DNA of 64,000 bases. Origin: Plasmopara viticola (taxonomy: Eukaryota > Oomycota > Peronosporomycetes > Peronosporales > Peronosporaceae). The notes beneath the pieces were generated by a model that ran no database searches, was not told the DNA's origin, and worked only from the letters and a program-made list of their open reading frames with translations. Below, piece after piece: positions 11,448 to 22,715 of the stretch. Each line of letters begins with the position of its first letter. Positions within the stretch are counted from its first letter, which is position 1. Position numbers and translations under genes: made by a program. The stretch lies in contig MBPM02000103.1 in NCBI GenBank assembly GCA_001695595.3, forward strand, positions 156,876-220,875, read 5' to 3'.

Positions 11448-12960
11448 ATGCCGCTGTCTTGTGCTCCAATGCAGACGTTTGAAGCGCTCGAAACAGAAAC
11501 GGAAGCAGTGCAGGAATTTGCACTGAGCGGAGACAATTATACCAAAAAGGCACGAACAAACTCCGACGGCAACTCAAACACCCAGAAAGTGTGGTTCGCA
11601 TGTGCCTTAGGCGGTGAACACAAAAGGAAGGGTGGAAACGCACGCCAAACATCGACATAGCTTATGTGCCAGATATTCGTGACCGTTACGCGAAAGCTGG
11701 CCGAGCACAACAGGCACGAGTGGGTTTGGGCTGTGGTGGAAGCAAGCCAACACCACGACGCGACCAAAAATTTGGCAGCATTCTCTGAGGCAAGGGTGCT
11801 TACTCAGGAGCAAGAGCACTGGAGTAAAGGCAGCGCACCTCTTCGGCAAATTTTGAGTATGACGTGTGCTGCAGATCTCTGCTGCCGGCCACAGGACAGG
11901 ACATATCTAACGTCAACAAGCGTGACCGCGCGCAGTTCCCTCTTGGTCGTACTTCTTTCAAAGCGTTGTTGGAGACTTAGAAGTTTTACAGGTTAGTGCA
12001 GATTAGACCGCGGCGCTCAGCACCAGCTATCACGTCTCATAATTGATGAGGCTAACACCATCTGACGCAATTCTCGATATAAAGCATAATGACAAATCAA
12101 GAGTTTGCATCAGGTGGTGTTCTCCTGATAGACTCAACACACACGACAGACAGGTGACCATGGAAACTTAACTTTAATTGCACACTCGATTTTGCGGCTA
12201 ACCAATAGAACCCATATATATTTCAACTACCCCCTACTCTACGCGATGGGTGTAACGTGTACAAATCCATCATTTTCGTTACGCCATGTCTTCTCCGCAA
12301 AGAGATTAGGAAGATTGCTCTTGGGCTCTGTAGCAGATAAAATTGTCTTGAAGAACGGATTGTCGGACCAAGTGTTGTAATTGTAGACAGAGAGCTTGCA
12401 CTAGTGGCTGCAATAGTACTGGTTCATCTGACACCTCGGCAAAAACGCGTCATCTTCCCTGAATAGCATTTTTGCACTTATGTAGAATGGAAGACCTTTT
12501 ATACAAATACCGCTTGGAAAGCAATAAAGCTTTTCATGTAGAGTGGAATGCATTTAAGCACAATGTCAAGGATATTGGATATTCTTACTTGAAAAGCGCG
12601 TGCATCCCACAAAAAAAAATTGTCTTTGCTTAGCCAAAATAGCGCGGCACTTTGGACATGTGGCCACATCTCGAGTCAAAGGTAGGAATGCGGTCCAAAA
12701 ACGTGGATTGGTGTTTTTTTTGGTGACCTGGCGACCATTAATATCAAACTTGTGGTGACAGGGCAGCCGCAACACGGGAAAATCGGCCAACTTGTTGAAT
12801 ATGATTCATCAAGTATCTACTTGTGGCTGAATGGGGTCTTCCGAAGCAATGTAAATGAGAAATTCTTACATGCTGCATCAGCTGAGAAAGGTAGAACGGA
12901 CGGTTGTCGCAAGCAAAAAATTCCGCGATTTAATAATATCTTTCTCAGTTATTGAGCAAT
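11448..12960 (+). pseudogene. Decayed MULE (Mutator-like) transposase gene
   Basis: Several short frames in a row read as pieces of one MULE transposase, all on the plus strand and in the right order. 11448-11660 resembles the FAR1-type DNA-binding start (QKVWFACALGGEHKRKGG). After a frame change, 11664-11820 holds the Trp/His segment with AEHNRHEWVW and then LTQEQ. Near 12374-12415 there is VIVDRELALVAAI, which carries the conserved Asp of the catalytic core. 12487-12600 resembles the helical part after the core. 12648-12704 reads HFGHVATSRVKGRNAV, a very characteristic MULE block. Stops and frameshifts separate all pieces, so it cannot make a full protein. No terminal inverted repeats were found by eye, so the element borders are unknown. 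Confidence 0.68.
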
Positions 12961-15189
12961 ATGAAAGTTGTAGTCCATGAACGTAAATGACTGAAGCGAA
13001 AACATCTTTACGAGTTCAATGAGTTTGCCATCTGCACATTTTCTCGGGCAGGTCCGAGTGGATTACTGCAATTAAACCACTTTCACCACAGATGGTGGTT
13101 ACATTGATCGATTGCCATACCGCCAAATGTTTAGCCACATACGTTTGATGACATCGTGGCGAGGTAACGACTGCTTGAACAATCCTTGGATGAACAAGCC
13201 CCCGAGACAGAGATGTCACCACAGGATCATAGAATTAGCAGGGACGCAAGGTTTGACGTGCAAAAGGCGAGTCCCATCGGCTCATTAATATGCTACACAA
13301 GTTAAAACAAATACGCGAGAACGGCCAAGAAAAAAATCTGCACCGAAGAAGGTCGACAATAAACGCACTTACTCTTTGAGTCAATAACTTCATTTGCAAT
13401 TCTGTGAATAATGCTAAGGTAGGCTAATTAGTAGATGTAATAATAACGTTGTTTATCATTTTGTGGTTGCATTTGCTCAATATCATAACGCTTCGTTGCC
13501 TGTCAATTAAGTTGACGATACCTGTTTTCATCCTACTGTAGCGCAATAAGTAATTGATGTTTACGGCAATCACCAAGCGGATTGGCCCCTCAGACGATTG
13601 GCCACTTTAGAGTGCCTCTCCCTTGGCGTGACTAGAAGTGGGCAATGCCTCATCAAATGCTTGATTAGAATCGATAAGATCATGTCCAAGGTTGATACGT
13701 AGCACGTTTTGGTAACTATTTGAGCTTCGCGTCTTTTAAAGATTGGAAAGTTTGCGTGTTCAGGGCTCGGTCCAATATATTTATGGTCGTAGTTGATATT
13801 TGAGGCTTTAGACATGATAGGAATGCATCTATGCTTTCAAGTTTTTCATTCAACGATTGAAGGCTGATCTCATTGGTCAAACGAAGGGGGGGGGGCTTGA
13901 TGGTGGCCTTTAGCAAAATTTATATGGAAAATAGTGCAGAAGGTAAATCGATCTGAAGATTTTACCAGGTTACGGTACAAAATGTATAGAACACCATTAC
14001 AAAACCAGACATTAGGTAAACAACACTTTGTTGGTTTTTTTTACAGGAAGTCATATGATCTTGTCGGCGAGCCAAGCAAACCGGTCGCTCCAAATAAATA
14101 CAGCAATTTCTAATTGCGTCTCAGCTTAAGAATTGGCTTTCTCTACTGCGTATCAGCCTAAAACCAGACGTCGAGTTACTCTTTGCATCAGACAAAGCCT
14201 TCTTTTTAATTTCACTTGTCTAAATAACGGGGGTAAAAATTGATTGCTAAACGCGTTCGCAATCAAGTGATATGGGAGTGATTGCGTGTGCAGGATTACA
14301 TTTTTTTTGCAAATATTTATCTTATCACTGCCCATTCTCGAGCAAGAGCGGTCGATGGCTGCAGTACCCATAATGTATTGCACGAGTCAAATGACGGCTG
14401 ACCTACGTATGCTGCCAAATCCCACGTTTGTCGATGCCACCTGCTGGGAAGAATATTACGGCCCACGCTGCTCGTGCATTCTTCATCAAGTCTGTTTCTT
14501 TACTCAACACAAGCTTCCAGGTCCAGCTAGAGTTTGTGGAGGGTGTGGGCCCACGCTACAGTGCTCAAATAGCAAAAAAGCGTCCTTCACTAGCCTAAAG
14601 GCCTCTCTTGTGAAGACAAAGGTTTCAGCCAAGTGTTTCAACAACTTTAATTCAACACGAGTTCACGCTCGCCCCATCTTGGGCATAGGTTGATACTTTC
14701 TCTTCAAGAGAAAATATATTTCCTCTTTCTTGGTTCCACGCATGAATCGATCGCTCAAAGGTGGCGGTCAATTCGCCACCTACACCGCTATTATACCAGT
14801 TTTTGCTTAGCACATCTTTGCCATCAGCAGAATCTTACCGACGTTCATTAAAGTAATGACTCGGCGCACTGGGCAGCCAGTGACTAATAAGTACCGAAAC
14901 CGGAACCGGTATCGATGAAGTGCGGTGAATCTAAAATTTGCTTTAAAAGGTCATGAGCCCAAAGGTGAGAGCGACTTTCCGCGGCATCTAAATCTGGGAC
15001 AATAAGAAAATCTAAGACGAAGGAATATCACTCTTCTGCTTAAAGTGATGAATTGTAACCACATGATGGACAATGTCAAAATGCAAAATTGGCCTCAACT
15101 GACCAGTACTAGTTGTTTGTGGACTTGTGGTATGAATCTCTGCTATGACAAATCGTATGACGCCAGTATTTCCAATGATGAGTCTTGAC
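12961..15189. other. Gene-free decayed region
   Basis: This stretch of about 2.2 kb has no gene that I can support. ORFs at 13570-13916 (minus) and 14286-14693 (plus) are 66-135 codons with no family features. The plus-strand one has a segment, LPNPTFVDATCW, faintly like the first catalytic block of some transposases, which is too weak to call. A run of ten G lies at about 13886-13895. The region may include further pieces of the neighbouring MULE or viral-type relic. Confidence 0.4.
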
Positions 15190-16180
15190 ATTTATAGCAC
15201 TAATGAAGTATCGATTGATGTTTCTAGCGTTGCTTTCGTTGACCTTACTATAAGCCTTTGCATACCTCTTCCCAAATTGCGTGCAGATTTCCATTTCGAC
15301 GTATTCGTTTTTGTTATGAGCGCGCTTGATCTCTTGTGGCTTTTATCGCTCCTTAGGTAGTTTATCCAATCCAATTTTTTCTTGCAGCTATAGGAGCAAG
15401 TGTCTCCGCATTCCAGATCTTGATAGACCTGCCACTTCTTCATAAGCTACGTTTCCCATAGCAAATGCGTACCTGCTATTAGCTGTCTCGCGAGCCTCAT
15501 TGCTTCTTTTAATGAATAAAATGCCGTCACCTTCTTGCCTGCATACTTATCTTTGAAATCAATATACTTTGAGCGGCATCGTAGCAAGAATGTTTCGAAA
15601 TCTTATCTTTGATTATTCGCTCAAGTTCCACATCTACTTCGTCATGACAGGGCTTGCTTGCAAATTTTAATATCATCAGGCGACAAGCGATTCCGTCAGC
15701 TTCGTCTTTGTACTTCGGTATGTAATAAAAGTTGATCAACGTTGGAATTAAACAATTAGCACAAAATCAAGCTTTTCCCTTGTCGGAGAACAAAATAGAA
15801 CCGCGAGTCATCGTTGATACGAAATCTGATCGAGCAAGCGTTTTGGCAAAATTTTGAGGCACGTCGTCACAACAAATAACTTGTTCACTTAGGCCGAAGT
15901 TTTCCTGCATTGAGTTACTTAGAGGTTAAACCTTACTTTGGCCAAATGCAAACTTTGTGTGATTGGCCAATAGGCTTTTACCTAATCCTTCTTGTCCATG
16001 TATCGTAAGCATGAAGCCAAACTTGTCATTTAAAACGGTCAGCCATCGACCAATAAAAAAGTAAATATACTCGCAGTCCTCTGCTTCCGTGAAATAAATT
16101 GAAAAGTATTTTTCAAATCGCGGTGTCTCAGTGATTTCGCATTTCTGATTGATGCTATCACGAGCCTAAATTATAAGTTC
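15190..16180 (-). pseudogene. Broken D5-like (SF3) primase-helicase, viral type
   Basis: Three consecutive minus-strand segments match the order of the D5-type primase-helicase of large DNA viruses and related elements. The first (about 15919-16173) contains a Walker A motif GQEGLGKS at 15974-15997 and ends in a stop. The second, in a new frame, contains LSNSMQENFGLS and a Walker B-like VICCDD at 15863-15880, then a DFVSTMTRG segment, and ends in a stop near 15770. The third (15527-15739) has the IPKYKDEADGI / CRLMILKF segment that follows in this family, with the first Arg of the usual RR replaced by Cys. A more doubtful C-terminal portion continues towards 15190. At least two stops or frameshifts break it, and the N-terminal primase part is missing because the tRNA-repeat relic begins at once at 16180. 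Helicases from other virus-like or mobile elements share this fold, so the exact source is open. Confidence 0.55.
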
Positions 16181-16396
16181 ATTCAAGACCATGCCTCTTT
16201 TTCCGTCGCTACCCTCACCAGGATATTAGCACATGTAAAAAGGATTTTGACAGCTTAAAAGGGCCTTTTACCAGTCTCGATCAATCTATTAATGCACACT
16301 CACACTGGCTTTAAAAAGCCAACCGACGAATTTAAACTTCCAGTTTCGATTTCGTGCTATAGGACATGCGATTGTTATCAATGGGAGCGAGATTGT

Positions 16397-16546
16397 CCTA
16401 TATGTAATGTAATGTAATGTATTACGTTATCGCGTTGCCAAGTTATGCACGTGCTAGGCTCAGTCTGGCTAGTCCACGGCATAGAGTGGTGTCCGCATAC
16501 GTCGAGTCTCGTTCGGCGGGCAGTGTATACCACATCTATGTGTCGG
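16397..16546 (+). repeat. Dispersed repeat insertion, short copy
   Basis: From the TAATGTAATGTATTACG motif through GTTATCGCGTTGCCAAGTTA and on to TTCGGCGGGC (about 16405-16520) this matches, nearly base for base, the reverse complement of 34549-34660. It sits inside a relic tRNA unit. About the last 25 bases are not shared with the other copy. It could be a fragment of an LTR or a non-autonomous element; the ends do not settle this. Confidence 0.75.
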
Positions 16547-16856
16547 TATGAAAATTCATTCTCCTATGGGACTCAAACCCCAACCTTGTCACCTTTTAGT
16601 CACAATCTTTAATAGATCATCAGCTTAGGTAAAAATAAACTTCGGCAGCTTAGGATTACCCTACAATAGTGTCGATCGATCTCATACCCATATTGATGCA
16701 TACTCTCAATGGCTCTTACGAAAGTTATCCGGCGAAGCAATATTTTCACTTTTGCTTTGATCACGTGCTATAGACGTGCGACAAAGTTTGACACGAGCAA
16801 TCATTTCTTACGTGACAGCAAAATGAGACAGAACATCACATAATGTGAGAAATACA

Positions 16857-16921
16857 GTCTCCGACGGGAATCAATTTTCAAACTATATAGGCGGATGCCT
16901 CATCTATTGGACCACGTGGAA
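16857..16921 (-). pseudogene. Relic tRNA-Arg 1 of the old array
   Basis: The 3' acceptor side (GTCTCCGACGGGA) and the segment GGCGGATGCCTCATCTATTGG are still readable, but the T-arm and anticodon arm are scrambled. It keeps the A at the position that makes the C4-A69 mismatch in the main array. Confidence 0.7.
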
Positions 16922-17213
16922 GCTTTTGTAACCATATCTTTTTCAAGTCATTACCTTGAACTGATTATCAGCACATAATAAAAGGACTTTGTCGGGTTCG
17001 AATGACCCCATGTATGTCTTGATCGAACTTGCAGCTTCGATCATGCACATTCACGAAGACTCTATACAAGCCAACTAACTATGCTAAATACTCACTTTTG
17101 CTTTGCTTTGATTACGTAGTTTAGACATGCGACTACTACCAACGCAAGCAAGTTTCTTTCTCGACAAAAATGTGTAGCAAGACACTACATTTTTGTGATA
17201 ATCCTGAGCTTTA

Positions 17214-17243
17214 GGCTCCGACGGGACTTAATTCCGCAATCTG
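17214..17243 (-). pseudogene. Relic tRNA-Arg 2, truncated
   Basis: Only the T-arm/acceptor side remains (GGCTCCGACGGGACTTAATTCCGCAAT on the plus strand). The anticodon arm and 5' half are missing or replaced. Confidence 0.6.
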
Positions 17244-17300
17244 TCGTGCTCGACAGCATGCACCAAAACACCGCTTTCGTGTGCCAAGACAAAAATATAG

Positions 17301-17370
17301 TTTTTGGTGGGACTCAAACCCGCAATTTCTCGCTTGGTAGGTAAATGCCTTGTCCAATGAGTCACGAAAA
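17301..17370 (-). pseudogene. Relic tRNA-Arg 3
   Basis: GGTGGGACTCAAACCCGCAA, then a drifted anticodon region and AAATGCCTTGTCCAATGAGTCACG, follow the tRNA order on the minus strand. The anticodon loop no longer reads ACG in a proper stem, so it is not functional. Confidence 0.65.
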
Positions 17371-17960
17371 AGCTTTGTCTTTTTTTAGAGTCACAATCTT
17401 GGGTATAGTACCAGCACATGGAAAAATGTGGTCTTGCAGCCTATAAAATCTCTTGCTGGGAATTGCACCAAGACACCGCTATCATGTGTTGAGATAGAAA
17501 TACGATACTCAAACCAAAAAATCCTCGCTTTGTAGACGGATTATAAATTCAAAGGGTCATGGAGACGCGTAAGGGACCATACCCCCTCTTCAGCCACAGC
17601 CTTCGACATGCTACAAGCACACCTAAATGCACGAAAGCATTTAAAAAGACTCTATTGAGCTCTGATCGATCTTGCCGCTTATTTATTGCATAATCACAAC
17701 GACTTTCAATACACCGAACGACAAATCTAGACCCTCGCTCTTCTTTTGTTTTGATAACGTAAGATAGCAATGTGGTGGAAGTCAACGCAAAAAAGTTATT
17801 TTACTTGACAAGTCGTCTAAATAGGAATGCCAAACTTATGTGTCAAAATAAAAAAATAATTTTCAAAGCCGTATTTTCCCACGCCGCAAGTAAATGACGT
17901 AATTTTTAAACCACAGTACACCTGCTTCTTACTGGGAAAATTGGCAAATGACAAAGGGAA

Positions 17961-19090
17961 TACAAGAAATATCCGACCTGTAATACTTTACAGCTACATA
18001 CTCCGAAAAAATGTCAATATATTATACCAGACATGGGACATTTGCCTTTTTAGACAATAAAGTTGTTGTGAGCCATCCAGAAACTATGTTATCCACACAT
18101 TTACTACTCCAACAGACAAAAAAACAAAGCGATGTTCTCACCTGAAGCCACCATACAAGCAACTTAGTCGGCAACATTAGTATACTGTGCATTAGGTAGA
18201 ATCGACGAGGTAGAATAGAAGTAAAAAGTCGTCTTATTTTGATACAGACGCCTTAACTGATCTATTTGGTACAATATATATTGGTGTTCCACCTCTAATT
18301 CGTGCTCGGCGACTAGGCTCATTTCCACAAATCTGACACTCTTTTAAAATCCTGTATGATTATAATATGGAGCTCTTTGAGCAAAGTATTTGTCAGAAAA
18401 TTGTCTTTTGTTGCTCGAAAATTTCCAATAGGACCTATTGTGGAGTAGTGTACGAGGCGTGAAAGGCCTGCGCGAATAATAAAGTCATCTTACCTTATCA
18501 GTCAAGTAGTAACTGGAATTTATAATCTTGCATTTATGAGCAGCGAAAAATTGTTAATGACCTAATATATCAATCTCGTCAACCGCAATGTCGTCATTAC
18601 TTAAAGACGAATCTACTTAAGTACGCGCTTTTGCTCAAGTACAAACCTTTACTCCTCCACCTAAGTACAATTCTTTGATTTAAAACGAATGTTTTATCAA
18701 TAGCTCAGTACAACTAACCTTTGATACGATTTAAGAATACGAAACCAAGTAGCCTTGAACTTGCTTTCACACTATGTGTGTCAACTTTAATAACTCTACG
18801 TGCGTTTCAGAAGCAGCCACCATTCGGGCTAGCGGCATGTAGACGAGCTAGAACAATTCTTTGTGCGTCTGGTAGCATAGTACATGTACAAGATGTAATC
18901 AGATTTGTCCTGATTGTAAACCATAATGCCATATGAAGTTATCTTTCGCTAATCAGCCCCCTTTTCGTTAGCCAGCCGTCCCATAATCCTAGACCCTAGT
19001 GCAAGCTTTTTTGCACACACCATAAACCTGTTCTTGGATCTTCGTTATCAAAAAATCAGCTTCCTTCCATACATGAAAATTCTAGGATTT
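17961..19090. other. Gene-free AT-rich stretch
   Basis: No gene or known element is recognisable. Only chance ORFs under about 75 codons are present, with no similarity that I can name. Confidence 0.4.
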
Positions 19091-19179
19091 GAGGACACTC
19101 TGCTTGGTCTCCTGGTACTAGTACTAGGATACCGAGCAGAGTGAAATACTAAGTACTAGGAGATCTAGTAGTGTCCTCA
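19087..19179. repeat. MITE-like palindromic element
   Basis: A short element has terminal inverted repeats: GATTTGAGGACACT at 19086-19099 against AGTGTCCTCAATC at 19170-19182 (one base inserted in the left arm). Inside, 19096-19143 is itself a near-perfect inverted repeat, CACTCTGCTTGGTCTCCT opposed by the reverse complement of a TACTAGGATACCGAGCAGAGTG arm. This suggests a miniature transposon remnant. No clear target-site duplication was seen. Confidence 0.5.
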
Positions 19180-19778
19180 ATCATAGCATCAAGGTTGATG
19201 TCCGCATTGGCTGTGCGAGCCGCATTGTGGTTTGAGCTCATTAATGTTTTTGTTGCTTTCTAAAATGCAGCGATCAACCTTATTGCTCTGGGTATTGTCG
19301 ATGATTGAGGAAATGTGCTCGGTCTCTTGTACTTAATTGATTGCTCGATCGAGCGAAATCAATATTGTAAACCTGCTCTTTAAAATGATCCTCAGTCGCG
19401 ATCTTTATCAAATTATCAGCTTCCATAGGTGCAAGTTTTCTGCATTGCGAATGTTCTATATCCTCCAAAACATTTCCATCCAATGGTGTTCGCTCCAGAT
19501 CATTATTATAGCTTAGGGGTACCGCATTAAGGAGGGGGGCTGGTGAGCGGAGGGCTCCCTTATTTTATTCATGTGTAAGGTCCTTCGCTTGACTTTTGGA
19601 GTTATAAACTTGAAGACGCGCACCGGTAGTATTGATTGGTAAATTTATAATCGAGAAGAAAAAAGGAAGGTACTAAACAAAGAAGAGACATCTGGATGTG
19701 TGATATGAATAAAACTTAGCGTAATTACTCATAAAATGCAGCCTTGTCAAAACCTAATATCAGCAACTGTAGACGAAT
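19180..19778. other. Gene-free stretch upstream of STK19-like gene
   Basis: About 600 bp without a recognisable gene. The last 200-300 bp presumably contain the promoter of the STK19-like gene. Nothing more specific is seen. Confidence 0.35.
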
Positions 19779-20790
19779 ATGCTGCGGCGACGGAAACGCA
19801 AGCAGGCGCCTATCGAAGAAGACGACAGAGAATGGAGCACTTTCGTTGATCTTATCGATGAGACCATGTCCTCCATCCAGCTGCTGATGAACCGCAACAA
19901 AAGTGGATTTGCAGCATATGCTTTGCCCCCAATTGTTCTCTGGCACCAATTGTAAGTGAGCTCAATTTATGCCGTTGCTTCTCCTAATAATTGTCTTTAT
20001 GCTCGAAGGTACACCATTTTACCAAATCGCACATTTATCGACCAAAACGTAAAATACTAAGCTTTTGCAACAATTCCTCTCAAATTGACGGTGTTATCGC
20101 AATCCTTGCCAGGTGCATCGGCTGCGGAGCAATGGCAAGTTAATAACGTTTAAACTATCATCTGGGACAAAAGATGTGGCAATTTTACGGGCAGAAGACT
20201 ATAGAGCTGAGGTGAAGAAGTATGAAAACGTATTTCGCGAGCAACTACGCCAGCATCCGGGGGACTCAGCTATATCTTTGAAACTTAATGCGGTGGCTGC
20301 GTACGGACGAGCTCTTCCCCAAATCTCCTCGCTGACAACTGCACCAATAAATGTGCTAGTTTCGGTGATGAGAGACGATGGTAGCAACGTGAGTAAGTCA
20401 GAGGCTCGAGCTATGGTGGGGTATGTGTTTAAACGCGATGATGCATTAGAGTGGTCGCTTTTTGCTACTGACCTGTGGCTGATGTGTAGACAAATTCAAC
20501 GCCTTGGGTTTTTGCTGCCAACAACTCGACTAGATGACGAGGCGTACCACTTTTCTATTCCTGGAATAGGAAAATTTGTATCGGCGATTAAAAAGACACG
20601 GACTTTGATTTTAGGGACACTAAAGCGCACGAAGTACAAGGAAATGCACGAGCAGCAACTGAAATTGTTGAAATTGAAGCACTCTCACTTTCGGTGTGAG
20701 TTTCATTTAGCCGATATGGAGGGTTGTGGTTTAATCAGGCGCACCGAAGTTACGTCGGGTGTACTCATCGCACTAGCTGACAATAGTTAG
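19779..20790 (+). CDS. STK19: STK19-like winged-helix protein
   Basis: Exons are 19779-19951, 20009-20048 and 20113-20790 (296 residues, phases consistent, introns 57 and 64 nt). The N-terminus is basic (MLRRRKRKQAP). The family block begins ALPPIVLWHQL, continues across the introns with YTILPNRTFIDQN and RLRSNGKLITFKLSSG, and then AEDY, matching the order in STK19 homologues. STK19 was first described as a kinase but is now understood as a DNA-binding winged-helix protein acting in transcription-coupled repair. Consistent with that, no kinase glycine loop, HRD or DFG motif is present here. The C-terminal part (FHLADMEGCGLIRRTEV) is conserved in the family. Its 3' end is 231 bp from the convergent UFD1 stop. 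Confidence 0.85.
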
Positions 20791-21021
20791 TACTTCTGCT
20801 AGTCTTGTTCGCGCTTCAAGCATATTTCAATATGTAGAGATCAATTTTTTTTTTCAGACTTAATGGACGAGTGGTTCCAAAAATTGAATTGTTAAGTAAC
20901 AACTCACAATTTTTTTTGATGCACATAATTTAACTTTCGAGGTAGCAGCCAAAGATTAACGGAATCAAGTCTCGTCACATTCTTCAAAAGTTTTGTCGCC
21001 ATCCTCTCTGCATTACCTTAC

Positions 21022-22595
21022 TTATCTCAGCCGTCGGCCTTGGCCTTGGAACGGCACAACACCCTTCCCTTCTTCTTCGCTCTCCTTCATCTCTTCGTCC
21101 TTGGTCTCTTCATCAGCAAGATTTACTGCTTCACCATTGAGGCGATTGCCCACCGAATGCTTGGCTTTAAAAACTGTAGTTGATTCGCTATTGCTTTTGC
21201 TAAGGTTACTGCTTCCGTTGATTGGACCTCCCAGTCGAGATCCACCTACAGTTGCATTATTGACTTCGGACGTCTTACCACTGAGCGAGTAACCAGTGCC
21301 GTGAAACGCCTCGTATTTGCGCAATCGAGCGGCGCGAAGTGCAGCTGCATCGGTTGAGCTTTGGTCGTCGCTTTTTTTCAGCCTTAATCCGCCACCAAAT
21401 CCAGCGAAGCGAGCTGGCTTGACGTCTTCCGCTTTCATCGTAGGCACTCCTGATCGAAAAAAAGAATAAATTAACGCATTATGGGCAAAAGAAATTCCGA
21501 GCAAGAGCATAGAACCTCCATAGGGGATATCTGATGGCGTAGCCGGAGAAGCCGCTGCTTCGGCAGACGAGGAAAGTGGAGGGACATAGTCCGCTGGCGA
21601 CTCGAAATCCACCTCACAATCCGTCTCTATTATGCAAGCAGCAGGCGCAGGCTTAACCTCACGGACATCCAACATATAATTTTTATTGTTGTACTTGAGG
21701 CAGATTGTGTCGCCTATTGTCATGCATGAAAATTTACGTAGAGAGCCTTCCAAGCTACACAAATCAGCTTATTAATTCACACAAGACATTCATGAAATAA
21801 GAGCGTAACAATGGCATCGTACACTGCACGCGGGTTCGAGATGTCCAAAAAATCCTGTGATTGTGGCCGCAACTTCACAAATTTGGCCTTCGGTAGCGAC
21901 ACATTTTGAATATTGATTATCCCACCCTCTTTCACAAAGAGATTTTGCATCATCTGCCACAAAATAGTCGTAAAAAGACGGCTAGATAAAAGCATGTAAT
22001 ATGTTATCTTTACCCAGTACGGCATGTAGCAACTCCCCTCGGGAGCACTGAATTCCAGCACACCACAGTGTGACGAGCGTTCCACGCCTTCGTTTGTTAC
22101 TTTAAACAGCATTGGGTATTCAATGTGTAGACGAGCTGCACAAGACAAACGATATTTAAAATTCGTCGCTGAGCCCTCTAATCAACAGTCAAGTCATTGA
22201 GCACGTACCCAGCAATTCGAGAGCTGAAGGTGGGAGTAAAACTACATTAAACGATGCAAAAGGGTACCGTTAGAATCTCAATCAAGCCGTATTTGCGCTC
22301 TAACCATACTCTTATCGCCATCTTCCAGGTGCGCCTTGTCACAAAACGACACTGGATACACACGGTAATGCTCATCAAACCTACACGATGAGTAATTGAT
22401 TACGTTCTTAGCAACACGTCGATATTCATAACACGGACAAGCCAACACGCGCACCGCTGTGGAAAGTCGCCGAAATTGAATTGTACGCCGAAAGGGTTTC
22501 CGTCTCCTCCAAAGCCGCCAAACTGTGCACAATATATAGCACACAAGTCACTTGCGACAGGCACTGTATTAATTATTGCACTGACGACGTACCAT
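21022..22595 (-). CDS. UFD1: Ubiquitin fusion degradation protein 1 (UFD1)
   Basis: UFD1 is the Cdc48/p97 cofactor, with NPL4, that handles ubiquitinated substrates in ER-associated and nuclear degradation. Eight exons join in phase: 22593-22595, 22455-22522, 22310-22380, 22209-22241, 22014-22135, 21823-21953, 21516-21754 and 21022-21449, giving 364 residues. Landmarks are [39 protein letters not shown]-type segment ([14 protein letters not shown]), [41 protein letters not shown] and [13 protein letters not shown], all in the UFD1 order. The Cdc48-binding tail ends in [12 protein letters not shown]. The first coding exon is only the ATG, spliced at ATG|GTACGT. The intron at 21450-21515 is 66 nt without an in-frame stop, so retaining it would add 22 residues. 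The start is 120 bp from the stop of the pseudouridine synthase on the same strand. Confidence 0.93.
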
Positions 22596-22715
22596 GGTGA
22601 GAGGTAAATGTGCTAGCGATCTTGAGGGAGAAAATTAGGTACGATTACACCAAGTTGTTACGTATTATACATAAAAAAAATCAACTCGTCGTTTATTATC
22701 AAAGCTTTTCTATCA

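Larger units (their letters stand above)
16180..17960 (-). repeat. Ancient, decayed tandem units of the tRNA-Arg repeat
   Basis: Spacer landmarks of the right-end array recur here in the same order and orientation: CAAGACCATGCCTC at 16183, GATATTAGCACATG at 16221, CTACAATAGTGTCGATC at 16661, GATTATCAGCACATAATAAA at 16965, and the block from the cttgcag-tttaatc position through the CGACGAGGCT position in several drifted forms. Roughly five units can be traced. Their tRNA positions are damaged remnants on the minus strand. The first unit is interrupted at about 16397-16546 by an unrelated dispersed repeat. Divergence is far greater than within the main array, so these units are much older. Confidence 0.75.

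Noticed and set aside
14286..14693. 135-codon ORF with a faint transposase-like block
   Set aside because: Only about a dozen residues look suggestive and the rest has no order matching any family; not enough to annotate.
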